Source of the DNA: Oscillospiraceae bacterium Zagget12 | Lineage (GTDB): Bacteria > Bacillota > Clostridia > UBA1381 | Direction: 5' to 3' | Assembly: GCA_001941225.1 (NCBI GenBank) | Contig: MSHM01000005.1 | Coordinates: 1-64,000 of the forward strand | Length of the DNA stretch: 64,000 nucleotides | In this document: positions 19,291 to 27,516 of the stretch, piece after piece | Position numbering within the stretch: position 1 is the stretch's first letter | Layout: every line of letters starts with the position of its first letter | The notes under the pieces: generated by a model | Database searches by the model: none | What the model saw: only the letters and a program-made list of their open reading frames with translations | Told to the model about the DNA's origin: nothing | Program-made: the position numbers and the translations under genes

Positions 19291-20091
19291 ATGAGTGATT
19301 ACTTAAACTTCAGCCTTGAGGGCAAGGTTGCGCTTGTAACAGGTGCGTCATACGGTATCGGTTACGCTATCGCGTCCGCGTACGCTAAGTGCGGCGCAAA
19401 GATTGTATTCTGCGACATTAAGCAGGAATTTGTTGATAAGGGTCTTGCATCATATGAGGCTGACGGTATCGACGCTAAGGGTTACGTTTGCGACGTAACA
19501 AACGATGAAATGGTACAGGATATGGTTAAGAAGATTGAGGCCGAGGTAGGCGTTATCGATATTCTTGTAAACAATGCCGGTATCATCAAGAGAATCCCGA
19601 TGTGCGATATGACTGCTGACGAGTTCAGAGCCGTTATAGATGTTGACCTTAACGCTCCGTTTATCGTTTCAAAGGCTGTTATTCCGTCAATGATTAAAAA
19701 GGGTCATGGCAAGATTATAAACATCTGCTCAATGATGTCAGAGCTTGGACGTGAAACAGTTTCGGCATATGCTGCCGCAAAGGGCGGACTTAAGATGCTT
19801 ACAAGAAACATCTGTGCAGAGTACGGCGCGGATAATATCCAGTGCAACGGTATAGGCCCCGGCTACATAGCTACGCCGCAAACCGCTCCGCTTAGAGAAA
19901 AGCAGGCTGACGGTTCAAGACACCCGTTCGACCAGTTCATCTGCGGCAGAACACCGGCAGGCAGATGGCTGCAGGCTGAGGAATTGACAGGACCTGCCGT
20001 ATTCCTTGCATCAGACGCGTCAAACGCTGTAAACGGTCACGTTCTTTACGTTGACGGCGGTATTCTTGCTTATATCGGCAAACAGCCGTAA
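19291..20091 (+). CDS. SDR oxidoreductase, gluconate 5-dehydrogenase-like
   Basis: GASYGIGYAIA, NNAG, SAYAAAKGG, GPGYIATPQT. Confidence 0.9.
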   Translation: MSDYLNFSLEGKVALVTGASYGIGYAIASAYAKCGAKIVFCDIKQEFVDKGLASYEADGIDAKGYVCDVTNDEMVQDMVKKIEAEVGVIDILVNNAGIIKRIPMCDMTADEFRAVIDVDLNAPFIVSKAVIPSMIKKGHGKIINICSMMSELGRETVSAYAAAKGGLKMLTRNICAEYGADNIQCNGIGPGYIATPQTAPLREKQADGSRHPFDQFICGRTPAGRWLQAEELTGPAVFLASDASNAVNGHVLYVDGGILAYIGKQP

Positions 20092-20109
20092 TTAAATTTG
20101 AATATCTTA

Positions 20110-20144
20110 AAAGGCTATCAATTTCGTTGATAGCCTTTTTTGTA
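20110..20144 (+). terminator. intrinsic terminator
   Basis: AAAGGCTATCAA-tttcg-TTGATAGCCTTTTTT. Confidence 0.85.
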
Positions 20145-20248
20145 TTGCCGAAACACTGCTATTGTTACTATTTTCTACAATATACTTGACGATATGAGCA
20201 ATTTTTGTTAAAATTATATTAATAGTTAGAATTAGGAGGAAATACATA

Positions 20249-21988
20249 ATGAAAAAACTAATGCTCGGAAACGAAGCGGTTGCGCGCGGCGCCTATGAGG
20301 CGGGCGTGAGCGTAGTTTCCTCATATCCCGGTACTCCGAGTACCGAGATTACGGAAAATATTGTAAAATACGATGATATTTATGTCGAATGGGCACCTAA
20401 CGAAAAGGTTGCGGCTGAGGTCGCTATAGGCGCGTCAATCGCGGGCGCAAGAAGTATGTCCTGTATGAAACACGTCGGACTTAACGTAATGGCAGATCCG
20501 GTATTCACTGCGAGCTACACGGGCGTGAACGGCGGACTTGTGCTTTGCGTCGCGGACGACCAGGGTATGCACTCGTCGCAGAATGAGCAGGATTCCCGCC
20601 ACTATGCAAAGGCGTCGAAGATACTTATGCTTGAGCCGTCGGACAGCGGGGAGTGCAAGGACTTCACAAAAAAGGCGTATGACCTTTCGGAGAAGTACGA
20701 CACGCCCGTATTTTTAAGACTTTCGACGAGGGTATCACATTCGCAGAGCCTTGTTGAGGAGGAAGAAAGGGCAAATGTGCCGTTAAAGGATTATGAAAAA
20801 AATCCTCAGAAATACGTTATGATGCCGGGTAACGCGATAAAGCGCCATGTCGTGGTTGAGGACAGGATAGCGGCGCTCAAAGAAATGTCCGACAGCTCCT
20901 CTCTTAACAGAGTTGAGGAGAACGGTTCAAAAATCGGCGTTATCGCGGGCGGCATCGCGTATATGTACGCGAAAGAGGCATTGGGCGATAAGGCGGATTT
21001 CCTCAAAATAGGCATCGTTTATCCGCTGCCGGAGCAAAAAATTAAGGATTTCGCTGCAAAGCACGATAAGGTATATGTAATAGAGGAGCTTGACCCCGTG
21101 ATAGAGGAATATTGCAGGAGCATTGGCATTGACGCAATCGGCAAGGAGGTATTCACCTTGCAGGGCGAATACACGCCGTCAATGATAAAGAAAGCTGTTT
21201 TAGGTGAGGACGCGCCCGAATTTGACGCGGTTGACGAGCCTATACCCGTGCGTCCGCCGGTTATGTGCGCCGGCTGCCCGCACAGAGGCACGTACTATGT
21301 GCTTAAAAAGCTGGGATTGGTTGTTTCCGGCGACATCGGCTGCTACACTCTCGGCGCGACCGCGCCGCTGCAAAGCGTTGACACTACAATATGTATGGGG
21401 GCGTCGATAAGCGCGGCTCACGGTATGGCAAAGGCAAGGGGTAAGGAGTTTAACAAAAAGCTCGTATCCGTAATCGGAGATTCCACATTTATGCATTCGG
21501 GAATTACCGGACTTGTTGACATAGTTTACAATAAGGGCAATAACACGGTCATTATCCTTGACAACTCAATCACCGGTATGACGGGACACCAGGACAACCC
21601 AACCACCGGTTACACGATACGCAAGGAGGAAACCAAGCAGGTAAACCTGATAACGCTTTGTAAATCAATAGGCATCGATAACGTGGTGGTAGCCGACCCG
21701 TTTGATGTAAAGAACTTTGAAAAGGTCGTAAAAGAGGAAGTCAAGAGGGAAGAACCGTCCGTTATCATAGCGCAAAGACCGTGCGCACTTCTTCCGAATA
21801 TGCGCAAAAAATATTCGGGACACTGCAAAATCACGGATAAGTGCAAGAAGTGTAAAATGTGTATGAAACTCGGCTGTCCGGCAATTTCGCTTGACGGAGA
21901 TACGGTAAGAATCGATACAACTCAATGCAACGGCTGCGGACTATGCACCAACGTATGTCCGTTCGGCGCGATAGAAAAGGAGGACTAA
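20249..21988 (+). CDS. iorA: indolepyruvate ferredoxin oxidoreductase alpha subunit
   Basis: SSYPGTPSTEITE, TPP motif GDSTFMHSGITGLVDIVYNKGN, C-terminal 4Fe-4S cysteines. Confidence 0.95.
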   Translation: MKKLMLGNEAVARGAYEAGVSVVSSYPGTPSTEITENIVKYDDIYVEWAPNEKVAAEVAIGASIAGARSMSCMKHVGLNVMADPVFTASYTGVNGGLVLCVADDQGMHSSQNEQDSRHYAKASKILMLEPSDSGECKDFTKKAYDLSEKYDTPVFLRLSTRVSHSQSLVEEEERANVPLKDYEKNPQKYVMMPGNAIKRHVVVEDRIAALKEMSDSSSLNRVEENGSKIGVIAGGIAYMYAKEALGDKADFLKIGIVYPLPEQKIKDFAAKHDKVYVIEELDPVIEEYCRSIGIDAIGKEVFTLQGEYTPSMIKKAVLGEDAPEFDAVDEPIPVRPPVMCAGCPHRGTYYVLKKLGLVVSGDIGCYTLGATAPLQSVDTTICMGASISAAHGMAKARGKEFNKKLVSVIGDSTFMHSGITGLVDIVYNKGNNTVIILDNSITGMTGHQDNPTTGYTIRKEETKQVNLITLCKSIGIDNVVVADPFDVKNFEKVVKEEVKREEPSVIIAQRPCALLPNMRKKYSGHCKITDKCKKCKMCMKLGCPAISLDGDTVRIDTTQCNGCGLCTNVCPFGAIEKED

Positions 21989-21992
21989 GACG

Positions 21993-22556
21993 ATGAACAT
22001 AATGATAGTCGGAGTAGGTGGTCAGGGTACGCTCCTTGCGAGCCGAATTTTAGGCAAGGTGGCAATTAAAGAGGGCTATGACGTTAAGGTGAGCGAGGTT
22101 CACGGAATGAGCCAGCGCGGCGGCAGCGTTGTTACATATGTAAAGTACGGCGAAAAGGTTTATTCGCCTATCATAGACCGCGGCGAGGCGGACTTGATTT
22201 TGGCGTTTGAAATGCTTGAGGCAATGCGCGCGCTGCCGTACCTAAAAAAGGGCGGCAAAATGATAGCCAACACGCAGCAGATGAACCCTATGCCCGTAAT
22301 AACGGGCGCGATGGAATATCCCGAAAACATAAAGGAAAAGCTTGAATCTAAAATTAATTTGCAGGCGGTGGACGCTCTTTCCATAGCGGAAAAGGCGGGC
22401 ACAATAAAGGCGGTAAACGTGGTTCTTATAGGACTTTTGGCAAAGAGTATGGACGTGGATAAGCGGATTTGGATAGACACCATAAAGGAAACGGTTCCCG
22501 AAAAATTCACGGAGCTTAATTTGAAAGCGCTTGAGATGGGATATGAATTAAAATGA
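21993..22556 (+). CDS. iorB: indolepyruvate oxidoreductase beta subunit
   Basis: GVGGQGTLLASRILG...GMSQRGGSV. Confidence 0.95.
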   Translation: MNIMIVGVGGQGTLLASRILGKVAIKEGYDVKVSEVHGMSQRGGSVVTYVKYGEKVYSPIIDRGEADLILAFEMLEAMRALPYLKKGGKMIANTQQMNPMPVITGAMEYPENIKEKLESKINLQAVDALSIAEKAGTIKAVNVVLIGLLAKSMDVDKRIWIDTIKETVPEKFTELNLKALEMGYELK

Positions 22557-22645
22557 CCGGTAAAGAAATAATCTTATGGGGCGCGGTTTTGGTAATCGCT
22601 TGGGCGTTTATCATAACGGTGTTCATCAAAAACAGAAAAAAATAG
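22553..22645 (+). CDS. 30-aa single-TM protein
   Basis: ATGA overlap with iorB stop; MTGKEIILWGAVLVIAWAFIITVFIKNRKK; not in ORF track. Confidence 0.4.
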   Translation: MTGKEIILWGAVLVIAWAFIITVFIKNRKK

Positions 22646-22653
22646 AAAGGGAG

Positions 22654-23961
22654 ATGTCGAAAATGGAGAGGTATTTTCAGCCGGAAATCGAAACGATGGA
22701 GCGTTCCGCTATCGAAACGCACCAGCTTGAAAAACTCAAATGGCAGGTAAAGCGCGTTTATGAAAATGTACAGATGTACAGGGAACGTATGGACGACGCG
22801 GGAGTAAAGCCGGAGGACATAAAAAGCCTTGAAGACTTGTCAAAGCTGCCGTTTACGACAAAGCAGGATTTGCGGGATTATTATCCGTTCCAACTGCTTG
22901 CGGTGCCTAAGAGGGACATTGTAAGAATACAAGCGTCGTCGGGAACCACGGGAAAGCAGATTGTTTCGGGTTACACCCGCGCGGACCTTGACCAGTGGGC
23001 AACCGGATTCGCGCGTCAGCTTGTCGCGGCGGACGGCGATAATACCTCTATTGTGCAGGTTTCCTACGGCTACGGCTTGTTTACCGGCGGCTTGGGCGCG
23101 CATCAGGGCGCGGAAAAGGTCGGCGCAATGGTAATTCCCACATCGTCCGGCAACACCGAAAGACAGATTCGGTTTATGTGCGACCTCGGCAGCACGCATC
23201 TCTGCTGTACGCCGTCATACGCGATGTATCTCGGCGAAACGGTAAAGGAAATGGGCGTAAAAAATCGCCTTAAGCTGAAAGCGGGCATATTCGGCGCGGA
23301 GCCGTGGACGGAGGAAATGCGCAAACAGATTGAGGAGGCACTCGGAATAAAGGCGCACGACGTTTACGGACTTACGGAAATTATGGGACCGGGCGTTTCG
23401 TATGAGTGCCGCGTTCAGCAGGGAATGCACATATGCGAGGATATGTTTATTCCCGAGATTATCAATCCCGACACGGGCGAGGTACTGCCGCCGGGTTCGT
23501 TCGGCGAGCTTGTCCTAAGCACGATAACCAAGGAGGGACAGCCGCTTTTGCGTTACAGAACGCGCGACCTATGCACGCTTGATTACAGTCCGTGCGAGTG
23601 CGGAAGAACGCACGTCAGAATGAAAAAGCCGGCGGGAAGAACGGACGATATGCTTATTATAAGAGGCGTAAATGTGTTCCCGTCGCAGATAGAGGAGGTG
23701 CTTTTGAAGAACAGTATCGAGGTGTCGCCGAACTATCAGATTATAATTGACAGAGTTAATAACACGGATACCTTTGATATTAATGTGGAGCTTAGCCCGA
23801 AATTTAACGGCGACGTTGAATCGGAAAAGAAAAAGCTTGAAACGCAGCTCCGCTCAATGCTCGGTATCGGCGCGAAGGTGCATCTGCTCCGCCCGAAATC
23901 AATCGTAAGAAGTGAGGGCAAAGCAAAACGCGTGATAGATAATCGTAAATTGCATGATTGA
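22654..23961 (+). CDS. paaK: phenylacetate-CoA ligase family
   Basis: RIQASSGTTGKQIVSGYT, YGLTEIMGPGVSYEC; start 22654 or 22663 after SD gggag. Confidence 0.93.
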   Translation: MSKMERYFQPEIETMERSAIETHQLEKLKWQVKRVYENVQMYRERMDDAGVKPEDIKSLEDLSKLPFTTKQDLRDYYPFQLLAVPKRDIVRIQASSGTTGKQIVSGYTRADLDQWATGFARQLVAADGDNTSIVQVSYGYGLFTGGLGAHQGAEKVGAMVIPTSSGNTERQIRFMCDLGSTHLCCTPSYAMYLGETVKEMGVKNRLKLKAGIFGAEPWTEEMRKQIEEALGIKAHDVYGLTEIMGPGVSYECRVQQGMHICEDMFIPEIINPDTGEVLPPGSFGELVLSTITKEGQPLLRYRTRDLCTLDYSPCECGRTHVRMKKPAGRTDDMLIIRGVNVFPSQIEEVLLKNSIEVSPNYQIIIDRVNNTDTFDINVELSPKFNGDVESEKKKLETQLRSMLGIGAKVHLLRPKSIVRSEGKAKRVIDNRKLHD

Positions 23962-23980
23962 AATTGAATATAAAAAAACA

Positions 23981-24014
23981 CAATGCGCGGAGAAAATCAA
24001 TTCTCCGCGCATTG
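23981..24014. terminator. intrinsic terminator-like hairpin
   Basis: CAATGCGCGGAGAA/TTCTCCGCGCATTG perfect stem. Confidence 0.7.
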
Positions 24015-24103
24015 CTTATATAAGGACCAATTATGAGAAAATAGCTTGTTTATGTTTCTTATATGTTATGTAATAACATTCAAGATACAAAGTTTATTGG
24101 GCG

Positions 24104-27058
24104 TTATTTGCCCCAAGCGACAAGTACTAACGCTATATCCCTCGAGTCAATCTTACCGTCACGGTTAAGGTCTTTGCCGAGATATGTGTTTGTCGGTTTT
24201 GATGTCAAATCTTTCGCCTCGTAGCCGAAGAATGACGTAACCGCCGACAGGTCGTAAAGGTTGATTGACTTGTCATTTTCAATATCACCCGCAAGGAATG
24301 TTATATCCGTTTTTGAGCTTGTATCTGCTGTGCCGTCGTAATATACAACCGGAATGGAGTTATCCATAGGGTTGTTCCATACGTTCACGGTTGCCGCTGC
24401 CACGCCGGACTCTGGAAGTACGGTTGCCGAGCAGGTTCTGTAGCCGCTGCCGGTGAATGTCAGAGTCGCGCTGTAACCCGCCGCTACTTCCGTTTCAATA
24501 ACATAGCCGTAGTAATCATAGTCGGGAGTGTTCGGAGTAACATATGTTACAGTGGTGCCGGTTTTTGTTGATGAACCGTTGCTGCCGAGAGCGATTGTTT
24601 CATCGGCAAGGTATCTTTCATCAATATTGTTGTTCACCTCCACTGCCATATCGGTGTACGCCGCCGTCTGCGAATAAACCCTGTTCGGGAATTTTACGTT
24701 TATTGTGAGCGGAACAAGCTCCGGCTTGATTTCGTTCTCAACCGGCATAACGGTGGAAAGAGTAAGGTTGCCTTCCGTTTCGGAAAATTCAACTCTTACG
24801 CCGCTGCCTGAATCGCAGTTTATAACATTATCATAGCTCGTATCAAGTCCGAGTGAATAGTAACCCAAGCCGTTTATGGTAACGGTGCCGAGAGTTATTT
24901 CACTGCCGGTCAAGCTGCTCGCGTTCGTGCCGTCCATATTGAATTCATATACGCCGCTGCCGTAATTGATTAATCCTATGTAGTCGTCTGTGTTAGCCGT
25001 TACGGTAAGAGCGTCTATTTTTGTTATATCGCACGCCGTGCTGTCCGTTTGATTAGAGTTAAGCACAAACTTAAGCTGCGCCGACAGGAATTTGTCAATT
25101 TGAGTGCCGCTCGGCGCTGTGAGAACAATGTCGTATACGCCGGTAGTTGTTGTTTCCTCGAGCGAAATAGTGATTGAGTCCGCTGTCGGAACAAGCTGAA
25201 CCACGTTGCCGCTGTCCGCGAGTGATACGCTGTACGCGCTGAGGTCGCTTGTGAAATATTGCGTGTAATCCGCGGTGTTTTCACCGGTTACGGCAACAGG
25301 GGCTGTATCCGTTGGTTCGGTTTCTGTCGTAACACCGATTTTTGCACCGGTGGTAAGTGATGTATCTACTGTAATTGTTTTATTACTCGGTAAATATACA
25401 TTATTTGATGTTGTTTCGTCAAGCAATGTGTTGCCTGTTATAACAGGATTGTCGGAAACTTTAAATATTGTATCAGTATATTTTGTAGGATCATAATATC
25501 TTACATAAATACCGCCACCACTGGTTGCTTTGTTACCTGTTATATTTCCGCCGGTTAATGTAAAGATGCCATCTCTGATACCTTCATCACTATCAAGATA
25601 AACACCACCGCCTAAACTATCTGCACTGTTACCGCTTATATTTCCGCCTGTCATTTTAAATTCACCATAACGGACGTAAACTCCGCCGCCATCTGTTGCG
25701 CTATTACCTGTTATATTACCGTCTGTAATTTCAGCATAGCCATCACTGTCGCTTATATCCAAACCACCGCCATATCGCGCACTGTTGCCGCTTATATTTC
25801 CGCCTGTCATTTTTAAATAGCCGGTTTCAACGTGTATTCCGCCGCCTGAAGCTGAACTATTCTTGGTAATGGTACCGTTATTCATTTCAAAGTAACCGTA
25901 TACATTATTTACATAAACACCGCCACCCTGTCTACTTGCGGCATTTCCAATGATAGTACCGTCATTCATTTTAAATGTACCACTATCTGAATACACACCG
26001 CCGCCGTATGTTGCGGTATTTGCATATGAATCATCATCACCACCTATAGTGCCGCCGGTCATTATAAATTCAGAGTGGGTAGTTACATACACACCGCCGC
26101 CCCATGTCGCAGTATTGCCGCTGATTTCGCCGTTTTCCATGGTGAATGTAGCATAATCATTATCATCTTCGCCGAAAAGGCATACATCGCCACCGTCATT
26201 GGTTGCCGTATTGTCGCTAATTTTAGAGGTGCCATTCATTATAAAATTAGTGTCTCCTTCCATATACACACCGCCGCCGCTTTGGTTGGCGCTGTTGCCG
26301 GTGATTGTGGCATCGCCGGACATTGTAAGTGTACCATGATTGTCATCATCGTCACCGTAAAGGTATACACCGCCGCCGGAGGTTGTTGCGGTATTACCGC
26401 TGATTGTGCCGCCTTCAATTTCAACAAAGCCTCTTTCAAATACAGCTATGCCTCCACCATTGTCACTTGCAGTATTGCCGCTGATTGAACCGCCGGTCAT
26501 TGTGAAGTATGATTCACGATAATCAGTATCACCACTGACAGTTACGCCGCCGCCATTATCGGCTGACTTATTGCCGGTTATATTACCGCCCTCCATTGTA
26601 AAGTGACCCCATTCACATACATTAATACCACCGCCTGAGTATAAGTTATTACCACCGGTAATAGCACCCTGTTCTGAAATGACATTACTGCTTGTATCTG
26701 TAAGTGTAAAATAACCCTCTTCGTTTGTAGTTGTATCTCCCATTACGTATATTACACTGCCGCCATTCACAGCGCTGCTACTTGACAAGCCTCTATCTAT
26801 AGTATGTCCGTTCAAGTCAAGAGTTATATTGTCGCCTGCCAAAACTTGAAGTTGGCTGCTTATGGTCGCATCCTCATACATAGTAATTGTCGCCTCGTCC
26901 GCTGCCGTTGCCTTGTCCCATGCATTGGTTAGAGTAGAATAATTTTCTGTACCGCCGGATGTTTCTACATAAAATCCCGTTTCCGCGAACGCGATTGTCG
27001 GCAGTAGGGAACATACCATCGACAGAGCCACCAAAGCCCCTAAAATTTTTTTCTTCAT
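24104..27058 (-). CDS. secreted right-handed beta-helix repeat protein with C-terminal dockerin type I
   Basis: Signal peptide; many GGGVYV...GxISGNTA repeats; C-terminal DLNRDGKIDSRDIALVLVAWG and GDIENDKSINLYDLSAVTSFFG (two dockerin Ca-binding repeats). Confidence 0.88.
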   Translation of the reverse strand: MKKKILGALVALSMVCSLLPTIAFAETGFYVETSGGTENYSTLTNAWDKATAADEATITMYEDATISSQLQVLAGDNITLDLNGHTIDRGLSSSSAVNGGSVIYVMGDTTTNEEGYFTLTDTSSNVISEQGAITGGNNLYSGGGINVCEWGHFTMEGGNITGNKSADNGGGVTVSGDTDYRESYFTMTGGSISGNTASDNGGGIAVFERGFVEIEGGTISGNTATTSGGGVYLYGDDDDNHGTLTMSGDATITGNSANQSGGGVYMEGDTNFIMNGTSKISDNTATNDGGDVCLFGEDDNDYATFTMENGEISGNTATWGGGVYVTTHSEFIMTGGTIGGDDDSYANTATYGGGVYSDSGTFKMNDGTIIGNAASRQGGGVYVNNVYGYFEMNNGTITKNSSASGGGIHVETGYLKMTGGNISGNSARYGGGLDISDSDGYAEITDGNITGNSATDGGGVYVRYGEFKMTGGNISGNSADSLGGGVYLDSDEGIRDGIFTLTGGNITGNKATSGGGIYVRYYDPTKYTDTIFKVSDNPVITGNTLLDETTSNNVYLPSNKTITVDTSLTTGAKIGVTTETEPTDTAPVAVTGENTADYTQYFTSDLSAYSVSLADSGNVVQLVPTADSITISLEETTTTGVYDIVLTAPSGTQIDKFLSAQLKFVLNSNQTDSTACDITKIDALTVTANTDDYIGLINYGSGVYEFNMDGTNASSLTGSEITLGTVTINGLGYYSLGLDTSYDNVINCDSGSGVRVEFSETEGNLTLSTVMPVENEIKPELVPLTINVKFPNRVYSQTAAYTDMAVEVNNNIDERYLADETIALGSNGSSTKTGTTVTYVTPNTPDYDYYGYVIETEVAAGYSATLTFTGSGYRTCSATVLPESGVAAATVNVWNNPMDNSIPVVYYDGTADTSSKTDITFLAGDIENDKSINLYDLSAVTSFFGYEAKDLTSKPTNTYLGKDLNRDGKIDSRDIALVLVAWGK
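25490..26660 (-). repeat. region encoding degenerate tandem beta-helix repeats
   Basis: Repeated (M)TGGxISGNxAxxGGGVYV units. Confidence 0.8.
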
Positions 27059-27358
27059 AAGCTGTTCCTCCTAAAAGATATATAATTTTGATATTTTGAT
27101 ACGCGCGCATTTTTTTAGAAATAAAAAAGTGCGTTTCCAACCGAAAACGCACTTAAAAATGCGATGCTCGGATTGTTACCACACAATTCTCAACATATCA
27201 AAATTATACATTTTCAAGATGGCGCAATTCGCGCCGCGTACAGCATAATGTATTTTTTTATATTAAGAGCATGCACTTTTAACGTATGTTAAAAATACAT
27301 TACGCTGCGATTCGCGCAAAAAAACTGCACAAAAATAATATTAAGAATTATGTGGTAA
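27059..27358 (-). promoter_or_regulatory. candidate cis-regulatory structured leader with intrinsic terminator
   Basis: Helices 27176-27190/27344-27358, 27243-27257/27291-27305, terminator stem 27127-27136/27145-27154 with T-tract, and 27078-27094/27195-27211. Confidence 0.55.
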
Positions 27359-27470
27359 AAATATAATATCACAATTCTTAATAAAACGCAAGAGCTTTTT
27401 GTAAAAAATACCGATTTTTTTTGTATCAAAAGCAATAGATTTTTGTACTAATGTACTTTATGTAAACCAA

Positions 27471-27493
27471 AAAGGAGCCTTTCGGCTCCCTTT
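27471..27493 (-). terminator. intrinsic terminator after PL11 gene
   Basis: AAGGGAGCC-gaaa-GGCTCCTTTTT on minus strand. Confidence 0.85.
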
Positions 27494-27516
27494 TGACCTT
27501 TAATCAATACCGTATC

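Noticed and set aside
25490-26660. Repeat array considered as CRISPR
   Set aside because: Repeats are degenerate, codon-phased and encode beta-helix units; no conserved repeat/unique spacer structure.
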